Assembly: GCF_019802125.1 (NCBI RefSeq)
Contig: NZ_JAHVHT010000004.1
Coordinates: 248,001-312,000 of the forward strand
Direction of reading: 5' to 3'
DNA length: 64,000 nt
Source: Tateyamaria omphalii
GTDB taxonomy: Bacteria; Pseudomonadota; Alphaproteobacteria; Rhodobacterales; Rhodobacteraceae
Below, one piece after another: positions 32,295-42,633 of the stretch (its first letter is position 1; every line of letters begins with the position of its first letter). The notes under the pieces are model-generated. The model was not told the origin of the DNA. It worked only from the letters and a program-made list of their open reading frames with translations, and did not search any database. The position numbers and the translations under genes were made by a program.

Positions 32295-32420
32295 CCGCAG
32301 TGGCATTGCCCAGATCTTGAGCGCCATTGCGCCATCGTGATCTTAATCTGAGGTGTACCTGAGAAAACCCTTTGCGCGACTCAATTGTGTTTCCTATACG
32401 AAACTCAGTCGCAGAGGCCG

Positions 32421-32658
32421 ACATGGGAGAGCGCAAGCAACGTGCTTGCCGCCGAAGGAGCAACGCCCCGGAAACTCTCAGGCACCAGAACCGTGCCGGC
32501 CGCGCCCAACCTGAAGCCATTCAGGACGGTAGCTGTGACGATCTGGAGAGTGGTCGGACCGCATGGCATCCGGCCCACCGAAGGAGAAAGCGGCCCGCCC
32601 GGCACCTGATGAGGTGCTTGCCGTCAAGCTCTCAGGTCTCGCGACAGATGGGGATGCA
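32421..32658 (+). promoter_or_regulatory. Tandem glycine riboswitch (gcvT type)
   Basis: Two aptamers in series. The first (about 32424-32500) has GGGAGAG, then CGCCGAAGGAGCAAC and CTCTCAGGCA. The second (about 32543-32656) has GGAGAG, then CCGAAGGAGAAAGC, a long extra stem and CTCTCAGGT followed by ACAGATGGGG. These are the conserved cores of cooperative glycine aptamers. It lies just upstream of a DadA-like oxidase, so glycine probably turns the oxidase on. A stem ACCCGC/GCGGGT (about 32660-32676) follows and may be part of the expression platform. Confidence 0.9.
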
Positions 32659-32701
32659 GACCCGCGTGGTGCGGGTGCGCATCCGTGTCATCGCCGTGAG
32701 A

Positions 32702-32717
32702 TTGGGAGGATCCCCAA
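32702..32717 (+). promoter_or_regulatory. Ribosome-binding-site hairpin of the riboswitch-controlled gene
   Basis: TTGGG (32702-32706) pairs with CCCAA (32713-32717), leaving the Shine-Dalgarno AGGA in the loop directly before the ATG at 32718. It could be the translational switch of the glycine riboswitch; this is inferred. Confidence 0.45.
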
Positions 32718-33950
32718 ATGACCCATATTGCCGTGATCGGCGCCGGAATAACCGGAATTACCACTGCTTATGCGCTGGCTCGCCGGGGCTATGATGTGAG
32801 CGTCTTCGACCGCAACCGCTATGCGGCGATGGAGACGTCCTTTGCCAATGGCGGTCAGTTGTCGGCCAGCAATGCCGAGGTGTGGACGCGCTGGGGCACG
32901 ATCTTCAAGGGGTTGAAATGGATGATGAAATCCGACGCCCCGCTGCTCGTAAACCCGACGCCGAGTTGGCACAAGCTGAGCTGGATGGCCGAGTTCATGG
33001 GGAACATTCCGGACTATGAGCGTAATACGGTCGAGACGGCGCGGCTCGCCATTGCGGCGCGTGAGCATCTGCTGGCCTTTGCCAAGGAGGTGGGCGCCGA
33101 TTTCGATATGGAGCAGCGCGGCATTCTGCATGTGTACCGCAACGCCGCCGAGTTCGATCATGCGCGGAGGGTGAATGACCTGCTGGAAAAGGCGGGGCTG
33201 GAACGGCGCGAGGTGTCGGCGGACGAGGTACAGCGGCTGGAACCCGCGCTGCAGGCCGAAACGCTGGGCGGCTTCTATACCGAGAGCGATTTTACCGGAG
33301 ATATTCACCGCTACACCCGCGCGCTGAGCCAGGGCTGCGAGCGGATGGGCGTCAGTTTTCACTACAAGTGCGATGTGACCGACCTGACGCATACGGGCGC
33401 AGGTGTGAGGCTCACGTGGGACGAATGTGGTGCCGCCCAGACCGAAGCGTTTGATGGCATCGTAGTCTGCGCGGGTGTGGGCAGCCGCGCCATTGCGGCC
33501 GAACTGGGTGACCGAGTGAACATCTATCCGGTGAAGGGGTATTCCATCACCGTGAACCTTGATGACGTGGAAAGCCAGGCGGCGGCACCCTGGGTGAGCC
33601 TCTTGGATGACGAGGCCAAGATCGTGACCTCACGCCTGGGCCGCAAGCGGTTCCGGATTGCTGGCACCGCCGAGTTCAATGGCTACAACCTCGACATCCG
33701 CGACGACCGGATCCGGCCGCTGCGCGACTGGTGCGAGACGTTCTTTCCGGATGTATCGACGGAGCATTGCGTGCCATGGGCGGGTCTGCGCCCCATGCTG
33801 CCATCCATGATGCCGAAGGTCGGGCCGGGCAAGAAGCCGGGGGTCTACTACAACACTGGCCATGGGCATCTGGGCTGGACCCTGTCAGCGGCCACGGCGC
33901 AGGCCACGGCGGACACTATCGATGCGGGTCGGATGAAGAACGCGGCTTAG
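32718..33950 (+). CDS. dadA: DadA-like FAD-dependent D-amino-acid/glycine dehydrogenase
   Basis: 410 residues. The FAD motif IAVIGAGITGITTAYALARR is at the very start, the DadA-type region NGGQLSASNAEVW near residue 48, and the closing GLRPMLPSMMPKVG then YYNTGHGHLGWTLSAATAQ near 355-390. It oxidises an amino acid to the imino acid, feeding electrons to the membrane chain. The tandem glycine riboswitch just upstream suggests glycine or a glycine-linked compound (such as sarcosine) as substrate or cue. Stand-alone; a 44-bp intergenic repeat follows. Confidence 0.88.
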   Translation: MTHIAVIGAGITGITTAYALARRGYDVSVFDRNRYAAMETSFANGGQLSASNAEVWTRWGTIFKGLKWMMKSDAPLLVNPTPSWHKLSWMAEFMGNIPDYERNTVETARLAIAAREHLLAFAKEVGADFDMEQRGILHVYRNAAEFDHARRVNDLLEKAGLERREVSADEVQRLEPALQAETLGGFYTESDFTGDIHRYTRALSQGCERMGVSFHYKCDVTDLTHTGAGVRLTWDECGAAQTEAFDGIVVCAGVGSRAIAAELGDRVNIYPVKGYSITVNLDDVESQAAAPWVSLLDDEAKIVTSRLGRKRFRIAGTAEFNGYNLDIRDDRIRPLRDWCETFFPDVSTEHCVPWAGLRPMLPSMMPKVGPGKKPGVYYNTGHGHLGWTLSAATAQATADTIDAGRMKNAA

Positions 33951-33952
33951 TC

Positions 33953-33996
33953 TTCTTCTGACCAAAAATACCACGGGGTCTGGGGCGGAGCCCCAG
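33953..33996. repeat. 44-bp intergenic repeat, copy A
   Basis: TTCTTCTGAC-C-AAAAATAC-C-ACGGGG... to CCCCAG, 41 of 44 identical with 47286-47329. It contains the stem CTGGGGC/GCCCCAG. It follows the dadA stop and may act as a terminator or REP-like element. Confidence 0.65.
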
Positions 33997-34028
33997 CCGG
34001 TCGCCGCGCGGCACGCGCGGCGAAACAC

Positions 34029-35519
34029 CTAGCTGCCGTAGACAGCGCCCCAGCGTTCGATCAGCTTTTGTTGCATGGTCTTGGCCCGCCGGTTCCAGCT
34101 GCGTGCACCCTGCGGGCGTTCACGTTCCGCCCGCGGGATACCGGCCCGGGTCGCTTCATCGGCGGCGAAGATGGCAAAAGCCATTTCCGTGCCGTCGCGC
34201 GCCGTCATGTATCCGGCCAGTCCTGACACGAAGTTCAGAGTACCGGTCTTGGCGTGGACCTCGATCGGGTGGTTCTTGATCGCGCGACGCTGCGCATCGA
34301 GCATGGGAATGGGTTTCAGGATCGGACGCAGGACGTTGTTCTGGCGGGCCCGCACCAGAGCCAGAACCATGTCGTCGGCCGTCATCTTGCTGGCATCGCC
34401 AAGGCCCGAATGATCGACCAGGCGCATGCTTGGCGTGCCAAGTGCCGCCCGTGCCCAGCGGTTCATCTCGGTCGCCGAAGCGCGCAGGCTCGCCGGCCTT
34501 CCACTGCGTTTGGCGGTCGCCGCCATGCCGACCATTTCTGCCGTTACATTGGTCGAAAACCGCAGCATGTCGCGCACGATCGTTCGCAGATCACCGCTTT
34601 GATAGGAGGCAAGGGTGGTGCCCTGCGGCGTGCGCGTCACCACCTGCGGGTTCTTAAGCACGATGCCCTGTGACCGGGCGAGCGTCTGGAACACGTCACC
34701 TGCATAAAGCGCGGGCTTGCGCACAGGCAACCAGCGCGCGCCGCCACTGCCGAGCGCGCCGCGCGCCACGGTCCAGTTGTCCGTGCGTCCCCCGTCGGAA
34801 TAGGTGTAGGTCGGTGCACGCCGTTCGGTTACCGCCATGCGTGCCATGGCGACGTCAGGACGATAGCGGTCCGACCGCGCATCCATCGACACGGCGTACT
34901 GCGATCCCTGCCGCCGCCATTCAAAGTGCACACGGTTAAAGTTCAGCGCGATGCCCGACAGCGCCGGGCTGTAGCCGACGTGATCGGGCTGCCCCTTGTC
35001 GATGGTGGGCACCTGCGGGAACATCCCGTCGGCCACTTTGAAATCGCCCCGCACCTCGCGGATGCCCTTGGCCTTCAGCGCGGCAGCCAAGGCCGCAAGC
35101 GCATTTGTGTCTAGCGTCGGGTCGCCGCCACCAACCAGAATAAGATCGCCCTGCACCACGCCGCCGGACACCCCACCGGTCGCCACGACCCGTGTCGTGA
35201 AGCGATGCGTCGCGCCGAGAACGGACAGGGCGTAGAGCGCCGTGATCACCTTGGCCACCGAGGCGGGGGGCGTGCCGATTTTGGCATTGTCGCCCTCGAG
35301 CATGGCGCCTGTTCTTGCATCCGCAACGGCATAGCATACGCGGCCACCCAGTCTTGCCTCGGCGATGATGGCCTGCGGATCGGCAATCGCCTTCTTGAAA
35401 TGATCGCCGCCACGGGCGCTGGGTCGAAGGGATGCTGTCGGCGGGGCGGCAAGCGCGGTTGTGGCCGTTGAACCGGCCAAGGCAACTAAAAAGAAACGTC
35501 TCGAAAATCTACTCAACAT
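34029..35519 (-). CDS. dacB: D-alanyl-D-alanine carboxypeptidase/endopeptidase (PBP4)
   Basis: 496 residues from the ATG at 35519, giving the export signal MLSRFSRRFFLVALAGSTATTALAA (twin-Arg-like SRRFF). The catalytic motifs of low-mass penicillin-binding proteins are visible: SVAK in PPASVAKVI near residue 80, STN in FSTNVTAEMVG near 340, and KTG in HAKTGTLNF near 430. It trims peptidoglycan peptides in the periplasm. It follows nadD by 46 bases on the same strand. Confidence 0.9.
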   Translation of the reverse strand: MLSRFSRRFFLVALAGSTATTALAAPPTASLRPSARGGDHFKKAIADPQAIIAEARLGGRVCYAVADARTGAMLEGDNAKIGTPPASVAKVITALYALSVLGATHRFTTRVVATGGVSGGVVQGDLILVGGGDPTLDTNALAALAAALKAKGIREVRGDFKVADGMFPQVPTIDKGQPDHVGYSPALSGIALNFNRVHFEWRRQGSQYAVSMDARSDRYRPDVAMARMAVTERRAPTYTYSDGGRTDNWTVARGALGSGGARWLPVRKPALYAGDVFQTLARSQGIVLKNPQVVTRTPQGTTLASYQSGDLRTIVRDMLRFSTNVTAEMVGMAATAKRSGRPASLRASATEMNRWARAALGTPSMRLVDHSGLGDASKMTADDMVLALVRARQNNVLRPILKPIPMLDAQRRAIKNHPIEVHAKTGTLNFVSGLAGYMTARDGTEMAFAIFAADEATRAGIPRAERERPQGARSWNRRAKTMQQKLIERWGAVYGS

Positions 35520-35565
35520 GCGCGCATGTAAGCGCAGCTTTGCGGCGCGAACAAGCGGGTTCAGA

Positions 35566-36174
35566 TCACAAATCCGAAGAAGCGGTCCAACCACCCTGCG
35601 CTCGGATCGCAGTCGAGGATTGCGCGGTCATCGCGACATTCACAAAACACCACGCCGGGGCATCGGCACGCCCCAGAAGGTGACTGGCCCGGCCTGAAAT
35701 GCGGTAGCGGCGATAAAGCCGGGCCGCGTGGCTCATTCGGGCCGAAATCCTGTCACCCGGACGGGCAAGCACGCCGACGGGCACGTTTTCCATGATCCAT
35801 GTCCAATCTTGCCAGAGATGGAACTGCGCAAGGTTGTCGGCACCCATGAGCCAGACGAAGCGCACGCCGGGATAGCGCGCACGCAGCGCCGCGATGGTTT
35901 CAGCCGTATAGCGCGTTCCCAGCCGCGCCTCGACATCGGTGACGGTCACGCGCGGGTGCTGCATAACCTTGCGCGCCCGGTCCATACGGCTGTGCAGGGG
36001 CGCGGGGCCTTGTGCCTTGAGCGGGTTGCCCGGCGACACCAACCACCACACATGGGTCAGCCCGAACCGCTTCATCGCCTCTCGCGTGATATGCGCATGC
36101 CCGTCATGGGCCGGATCGAACGAGCCGCCCAAGAGGCCGATGATCTGACCGCGCGTGGCGTGGGGAAAGGGCAT
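35566..36174 (-). CDS. nadD: Nicotinate-nucleotide adenylyltransferase
   Basis: 202 residues from the ATG at 36174; an in-frame GTG at 36195 is an alternative and neither has a clear ribosome-binding site. The nucleotidyl-transferase motif [20 protein letters not shown] lies near residue 14, and the C-terminal SSTAIR near 190 matches the ISxTxxR signature. It adenylates nicotinate mononucleotide in NAD synthesis. It precedes dacB in the same orientation. Confidence 0.9.
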   Translation of the reverse strand: MPFPHATRGQIIGLLGGSFDPAHDGHAHITREAMKRFGLTHVWWLVSPGNPLKAQGPAPLHSRMDRARKVMQHPRVTVTDVEARLGTRYTAETIAALRARYPGVRFVWLMGADNLAQFHLWQDWTWIMENVPVGVLARPGDRISARMSHAARLYRRYRISGRASHLLGRADAPAWCFVNVAMTAQSSTAIRAQGGWTASSDL

Positions 36175-36237
36175 GTGCGTCAAAGTCGCGTCCACAATAT
36201 TCAGACCGCGTGAACGGACGCGAAAGTCTGGCGGTTG

Positions 36238-36708
36238 TCAATCAATCGGCTGCACCTGATCGCCAAGCGTGACGGTGCCCGGCTGCACCACCTCGGCACA
36301 CCAGCCGCCATGCCCGCGCATCGCGGCATAGGCGCCGTGGCCGATGAGCCGCTCCATCAGGCTGCAGGGCGCGCAGATGGTGGTGATCCGCACTATGGCG
36401 CTGCCAATCTGCACCTCGCGCGCCTTGAGGCCGTTCAGGTTCAGGCCGCTGATCAGGATGTTGCGCCGAAACACCTCGGGACCAAGGTCAGTACGGCCGA
36501 GACAGGAGGAGATGACCGGCACATGTTCGGCTTGCATCAGCGTGACCGCGCGCTTGCCCGCCCGTCCCCGGTCGCCGTCCAACCCGTTGTCGGTGATGTT
36601 CACCCGGTCCAGCACCTGAAGCTCCGCCCCACGCGCGGGCCGCACGCCGATCCAGTCCACGCGCCCGGGCTGCGCCCAGCGCGCGATCATCGCGTGCAGG
36701 TCGCTCAC
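36238..36708 (-). CDS. MOSC domain protein
   Basis: 156 residues. The pattern WIGVRPARGAELQVLDRVNI, GLDGDRGRAGKRAVTLMQAEH, then LNLNGLKAREVQIGSA and CSLMERLIGHGAYAAMRGHGG is a MOSC domain. The latter includes a conserved Cys near residue 116, as in sulfur-carrier or molybdenum-cofactor-binding proteins (YiiM-like). The physiological substrate is unknown. Its ATG overlaps the stop of the upstream lipoprotein by four bases (ATGA), so they are coupled. Confidence 0.85.
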   Translation of the reverse strand: MSDLHAMIARWAQPGRVDWIGVRPARGAELQVLDRVNITDNGLDGDRGRAGKRAVTLMQAEHVPVISSCLGRTDLGPEVFRRNILISGLNLNGLKAREVQIGSAIVRITTICAPCSLMERLIGHGAYAAMRGHGGWCAEVVQPGTVTLGDQVQPID

Positions 36709-38000
36709 CGTTCTTCGCGACGTGCGGCGCGCGCTTCGAGCCCAATGAGATCCGGCAGGCGGTCAAGCGGGTAGTTGGGGTGCAGAACCCATACCCCATC
36801 TTCATCCTGATCCAGCGGACGCAGCGTACCACCGGGAAAGGAGCGTGTGCGCAAGGCCAACACAACGTCTGACAGCACCGCCGGGTTTTCCCGGAAATAG
36901 GAATGCCCGAACCCGCCCCGCACGTTTTCGACCCGGATGAAATGGACAAGCGCCTGGTCCCGCAGCAGCTCAAGCTCGCCTTCCGCGAAATCGGTGTTCC
37001 TGAGCGCACCCAGCCGGGTGGACCGGGTGAGCAGCGCCGAGATGCGCAGGGCGGTGTCGCCGGGATTGATGTAGAGGTTGATCTGTTCGAAGGATTCCGA
37101 GAACCGTTCGGCTTGCAGCCGCTGCCGCACAATGCCGACATCAAGATCGGGGGCAGCCATGATCAATGTGCCGGTTTTTAGCATCTTCTTGGGATGGATG
37201 CCCGCCCCCCGCGCCTCGATCATCAACTCGCGCAGGGCCGTCGTAACCACATCCGTGCCCCGCGAATGTGCGATGATGTCGATGCTGTCGACCTCGGGCA
37301 TCGCGGCGAGCATGCGCAGGAATTCCTTGGTATGATGGACCGAGAACACCCCAGCATCGCGGTCGCGGAAATAGCCAAGTGGGCCAAACCCGTTGCCCGC
37401 GGGCCAGGTGAAAGAGATCGGGACGGATTCCCGACCCGCAAAGTGCCACATGTTAGCCAGTGTGGTCAGGCTGTCTTCGAATTCGCTGTTGAAACCGTGG
37501 ACGTAGATCAGAAGGCTGCGGTTGCCCGTCTGCCGGATTTCATCAGCGATGACCGCCTGAAACTGAGCGGCTTGGGCGTTGTAGACATCAAGCGACGTTT
37601 GCAAATGCGTCAGACGCCCGTCATCTCGGGCATAGGGGAGCGGAGTGGTCTCGAACCGCACGACCTCTTCCAGCTCGGGAACCCAAAGGGTGGACACCCG
37701 TTGGTCCGAGTCCGCACGGGTGCGTTCCAGCAATTCCTCCCACCCCAGGTCGCGGCCGAACTTGACCGTGGCCGCACCGAACGCCATCGAATCCGACCGG
37801 CTGGCACCGTAGCTTGTGCCGTCCGGCAGCCGGTTGGTCATGTAGAAAATCTTGGGTTCTGCCGTACGCCACACCTCTGGCACAAGATCGTCGGGGTAGT
37901 TGGCCCCTGTGCGGTACACGTTCGGCGGCGGCGCGAGGCTGATGCCGACCGCGCATCCACCAAGGATGAACAGGGCTGCCAGCAGGATAAACCGCCGCAT
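36705..38000 (-). CDS. Alpha/beta-hydrolase (DUF900) lipoprotein
   Basis: 431 residues from the ATG at 38000 (GGAAG upstream). A lipoprotein signal with lipobox LGGC ends at about residue 16. The DUF900-type hydrolase region contains LLIYVHGFNSEFEDSL near 165, the nucleophile elbow IAHSRGTDVVTTAL near 240 (Ser in HSRG), and a likely His in the C-terminal third. It is a probable membrane-anchored esterase of unknown substrate, translationally coupled to the MOSC gene. Confidence 0.85.
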   Translation of the reverse strand: MRRFILLAALFILGGCAVGISLAPPPNVYRTGANYPDDLVPEVWRTAEPKIFYMTNRLPDGTSYGASRSDSMAFGAATVKFGRDLGWEELLERTRADSDQRVSTLWVPELEEVVRFETTPLPYARDDGRLTHLQTSLDVYNAQAAQFQAVIADEIRQTGNRSLLIYVHGFNSEFEDSLTTLANMWHFAGRESVPISFTWPAGNGFGPLGYFRDRDAGVFSVHHTKEFLRMLAAMPEVDSIDIIAHSRGTDVVTTALRELMIEARGAGIHPKKMLKTGTLIMAAPDLDVGIVRQRLQAERFSESFEQINLYINPGDTALRISALLTRSTRLGALRNTDFAEGELELLRDQALVHFIRVENVRGGFGHSYFRENPAVLSDVVLALRTRSFPGGTLRPLDQDEDGVWVLHPNYPLDRLPDLIGLEARAARREER

Positions 38001-38145
38001 GTCAGACACTTCCGTAGGTTTCGCCTGCCACCGCTACCACGACTCCGTATCCATCACCAAATCCCAATTCCAGGAGCGGCGGCGCATTGCCCTTTCTCCC
38101 GCCGGGCGGTAGATGGTTCTGCGCAGTTTTGACCGGGAGAGAACC

Positions 38146-39801
<1,656 letters not shown>

Positions 39802-39908
39802 GCGAACGGATTTCTTGTGCAGGCTTTTGGGTTCAAGGCGTGCGCGAAAGAGTGTTTGCGCAGCAAACGCGCGTAGCGGCACTCGGTTGGGTTTGTTAAA
39901 CTCACAGT

Positions 39909-40709
39909 GTGTTTACGGTTGTAATTGACGAATCTGGCGACCCGGGAGTCGTCGGGGTTCAAGCTGATCCAAGTTTTGGACCTTCGCAGTACTTTACGAT
40001 GTGCGCCACTCTATTTCGCGAAGACAACCGTACCCTTATTGAAGAAGCATATTCCAATTTGCCTTGGAACTCTTCCAAAAGGAAACACGCCAAGCACCTT
40101 GGACATTTCGATAAAGTACACGCTTGCAAGATAATTTCCGAGCTACCGGTCGCGATGGTAGGTGTTGTTTCAAACAAGTTAACTCTCGGAAATTACCTGG
40201 CCGCAGCCAAACAGACGCCAACACACTTTTACAACAAAGTCACTCATTACCTACTTGAGAGAGTAGGTGCACTACTGGGTGCCTACTCAATACCTAAGGA
40301 AAGCGTTCGTATCGTTTTTGAAGCTCGGGAACAGCAATATAGCTCATTACTATTCTACATTGAAAGAATTCAGGATACACCATTGAACCCAAACGCTCGT
40401 TTATTGAGAAACATTGATCGATTTTCGATCACAACGATCAAGAAGAGTGACGAACCATGTATGTGGGTTTCAGATATTGGTGCCCACGCAATATTTTGCC
40501 TTCTCCGGCGAGATGCTAAAATGCATTGCGTGACTGAAGGGCGTTATTTGCGCGAACTTTCGCCTCGGTTTTTTGCTAAGCGTAATGGATTGATCGCCGA
40601 CGCCGGATTGAAGCTCATTCAGAGCCTTGACGATGTAACGTCTGACCAGGAAACGAAGAGCCTGATTGCTTTACTTCGGAATCCTCATAAGGAGTATTGC
40701 AAGTTGTAA
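39909..40709 (+). CDS. DUF3800 protein, AT-rich, probably horizontally acquired
   Basis: 266 residues starting at a GTG (39909); no good ribosome-binding site is seen. The opening VFTVVIDESGDPG (key residues D-E-S-G-D) and the later VRIVFEAREQ and SDIGAHAIF are typical of DUF3800, an RNase H-like domain found next to mobile elements and defence genes. The base composition is clearly more AT-rich than in the neighbours. It sits between a hairpin at the ettA end and a set of three hairpins on the right. Enzymatic activity is unproven. Confidence 0.75.
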   Translation: MFTVVIDESGDPGVVGVQADPSFGPSQYFTMCATLFREDNRTLIEEAYSNLPWNSSKRKHAKHLGHFDKVHACKIISELPVAMVGVVSNKLTLGNYLAAAKQTPTHFYNKVTHYLLERVGALLGAYSIPKESVRIVFEAREQQYSSLLFYIERIQDTPLNPNARLLRNIDRFSITTIKKSDEPCMWVSDIGAHAIFCLLRRDAKMHCVTEGRYLRELSPRFFAKRNGLIADAGLKLIQSLDDVTSDQETKSLIALLRNPHKEYCKL

Positions 40710-40713
40710 GCCC

Positions 40714-40820
40714 CCGACCGCGGGTCGGAGGCCGTCTTGCAAACGCTCCAGTGGAGCGTTTGAGGCCGGAGAGGGCTTTAGCCCCGGGGGTGACAACGTC
40801 GCCCCCGCCCATGGGGGCGG
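40714..40820. repeat. Array of three perfect or near-perfect hairpins
   Basis: CCGACC-gcg-GGTCGG (40714-40728), AAACGCTCCA-g-TGGAGCGTTT (40741-40761) and CCGCCC-atgg-GGGCGG (about 40805-40820). They start five bases after the DUF3800 stop. They could be a boundary element, a terminator cluster or a structured RNA. Confidence 0.5.
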
Positions 40821-40867
40821 TCGGGGGCGGCGAAAACGCGGGGCGTTTCCGCATAGCGCACAAAAAA

Positions 40868-40886
40868 GGCCGCTCAATCAGCGGCC
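40868..40886 (-). terminator. Rho-independent terminator
   Basis: GGCCGCT-caatc-AGCGGCC with six A residues on the left side (U-run on the minus strand), 25 bases below the stop of the 40911-41174 gene. Confidence 0.75.
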
Positions 40887-40910
40887 CTTTCGTCGCACAG
40901 TTCAGTACAT

Positions 40911-41174
40911 TCAGAGCAAATACGCCCAAACCAGCACCACCGGCAGCCCGAACGCAAACGCGATCATAAACAGCTTCGCCACGTGGCTCACCTTGCCGAA
41001 CAGCCCGTCACCCAGCGCACCTTCGCCATAGTTCATCGCCGCCGACATCACCACATAGCCGCTCTTCTCCCGTTCCATCTTGGACCGGTTGATCGAGGCC
41101 ATCGCAGCCTGGTACCGCGCATCCATGCGCTCTTGCTCATCGAGGTTTGGTTGCAGATTTTCCATACGTGTCAT
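40911..41174 (-). CDS. Small membrane protein, unknown
   Basis: 87 residues from the ATG at 41174 (AAGGGAG ten bases upstream). The first half is charged and helical (ARYQAAMASINRSKMEREKSG), and a single hydrophobic helix lies at the C-terminus (LFMIAFAFGLPVVLVWAYLL), so it is a tail-anchored type. It lies downstream of dodecin, separated by a terminator, and has its own terminator. No family recognised. Confidence 0.6.
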   Translation of the reverse strand: MTRMENLQPNLDEQERMDARYQAAMASINRSKMEREKSGYVVMSAAMNYGEGALGDGLFGKVSHVAKLFMIAFAFGLPVVLVWAYLL

Positions 41175-41240
41175 GTGGTGCGCACTCCCTTGTTGGGCAA
41201 ATAGATGGGTCAAAACCCGCGCACGTCCACTTTCTGCGAC

Positions 41241-41266
41241 AAAAAAGGCCAGCCCGTGGGCTGACC
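41241..41266 (-). terminator. Rho-independent terminator after dodecin
   Basis: CAGCCC-gt-GGGCTG with six A residues on the left, read on the minus strand as stem plus U-run, just below the dodecin stop at 41293. Confidence 0.7.
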
Positions 41267-41292
41267 TCGCATACGTTCCGCTCAAACATTTG

Positions 41293-41493
41293 TTATTGAA
41301 GGATAAATGTCACCTTGAGGTTGACGCGATACTCGGTGATCTGACCATCACGGACAACTGCCTTCTGGTCCTGCACCCACGCCCCTTCGACATTCTTCAG
41401 GGTTTCGCAGGCGCGTTGCACCCCCTGCTGCACCGCGTCCTCGAAACTCGTCTCGGAACTGGCGATAATCTCGGTCACACGTGCGACTGACAT
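41293..41493 (-). CDS. Dodecin
   Basis: 66 residues matching the dodecin family throughout: VARVTEIIASSETSFEDAVQQG, then NVEGAWVQDQKAVV with the flavin-stacking Trp near residue 39, and YRVNLKVTFIL. Twelve copies assemble into a hollow flavin-storing sphere that buffers free riboflavin or FMN. It is independent of the pyrimidine genes and has its own terminator. Confidence 0.9.
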   Translation of the reverse strand: MSVARVTEIIASSETSFEDAVQQGVQRACETLKNVEGAWVQDQKAVVRDGQITEYRVNLKVTFILQ

Positions 41494-41623
41494 GGTCTTC
41501 TCCCCTTTGCTGTGCTGGCCCAGTCAGGCTAACGCTGCGGAGAACCCCGAAATTGACAAATCGCATTACACGCGTGGGATCGGCGGAACCGGGCCACCCG
41601 TCATGGGCGGCCCGGCCAATCAC

Positions 41624-42610
41624 TTACGACCCGCCAAGCGCTTTGTCCGTGATCTGGTGCGTCCACGCACCCTCGGGCGCTTTGGAGATCACGGGGTCCG
41701 AGCCGCCCGACAGCAGCGACGCCACCGTGCGCTCATAGTCCGCGGGCACCAGCGCGCCGTTGGAGCCCGCCGTCAGCTTGGCGACCTCGCCCATCATCCG
41801 CTTCTGGTGCTTTTCGGTCTGGGCGCCGGTTTCATCGTATTCCAACACGATCTCGGCTGCTTCGTCCGGGTTCTCCTCGGCGTATTTCCAGCCTTTCATG
41901 GAGGCGCGGACGAAGCGGACCATCTTGTCCTCGAACGCCGGGTCGGTGAGGTTTTCTTCGAGCACGTAAAGCCCGTCTTCGAGCGTGGCGACGCCGTTGT
42001 CCTCGTATTTGAAGACGGTCAGGTCCTCGGGCGTCAACCCTGCGTCGATGACCTGCCAGTATTCGTTGTAGGTCATGGTGGACACGCAGGCCGCCTGCCC
42101 GTTCAGGATCGGATCGACGTTAAAGCCCTGTTTCAGCACCTCGACACCCGCGTCAGAGCCGTCCGTGGGGATCTCAAGCTGGCTCATCCACGACAGGAAC
42201 GGGAATTCATTGCCGAAGAACCAGACCCCCAGCGTCTTGCCGGGGAAGTCTGCGGTGGTCTCGACCCCCGCATCCTTGCGACATGTCAGCATCATGCCCG
42301 AGGATTTGAACGGTTGCGCGATGTTGACCATGGGCAGGCCCTTTTCCCGCGCCGCGAGGGCCGCTGGCATCCATTCCACCGTCACATCGGCACCGCCACC
42401 GGCCAGCACCTGCGTGGGCGCGATGTCCGGCCCGCCGGGCTTGATGGTGACGTTCAGGTCTTCCTCACCGTAGAAGCCCTTTTCCAGCGCCACATAGTAG
42501 CCCGCGAACTGGGCCTGGGTGACCCATTTCAGCTGCAAGGTGACGTCGTCCGCCGCCCATGCACCCGTCGCGGTCAGCGAGAGCGCTGCCAGAGTTGCTT
42601 TGATCTTCAT
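41624..42610 (-). CDS. ABC transporter substrate-binding protein (NMT1/ThiY type), pyrimidine cluster
   Basis: 328 residues with a signal peptide (MKIKATLAALSLTATGAWA). The mature start VTLQLKWVTQAQFAGYYVALEKGFY is the NMT1/ThiY signature; GGADVTVEWMPAALAAREKG near residue 72 is the ligand-domain core. Relatives bind thiamine precursors, riboflavin or pyrimidines. It is the last gene of the operon and belongs with the two permeases and the ATPase. Its place behind dihydropyrimidinase suggests uptake of uracil, thymine or a related ring. Confidence 0.87.
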   Translation of the reverse strand: MKIKATLAALSLTATGAWAADDVTLQLKWVTQAQFAGYYVALEKGFYGEEDLNVTIKPGGPDIAPTQVLAGGGADVTVEWMPAALAAREKGLPMVNIAQPFKSSGMMLTCRKDAGVETTADFPGKTLGVWFFGNEFPFLSWMSQLEIPTDGSDAGVEVLKQGFNVDPILNGQAACVSTMTYNEYWQVIDAGLTPEDLTVFKYEDNGVATLEDGLYVLEENLTDPAFEDKMVRFVRASMKGWKYAEENPDEAAEIVLEYDETGAQTEKHQKRMMGEVAKLTAGSNGALVPADYERTVASLLSGGSDPVISKAPEGAWTHQITDKALGGS

Positions 42611-42633
42611 GATACCCTCCGAGGTTGGTTTTG

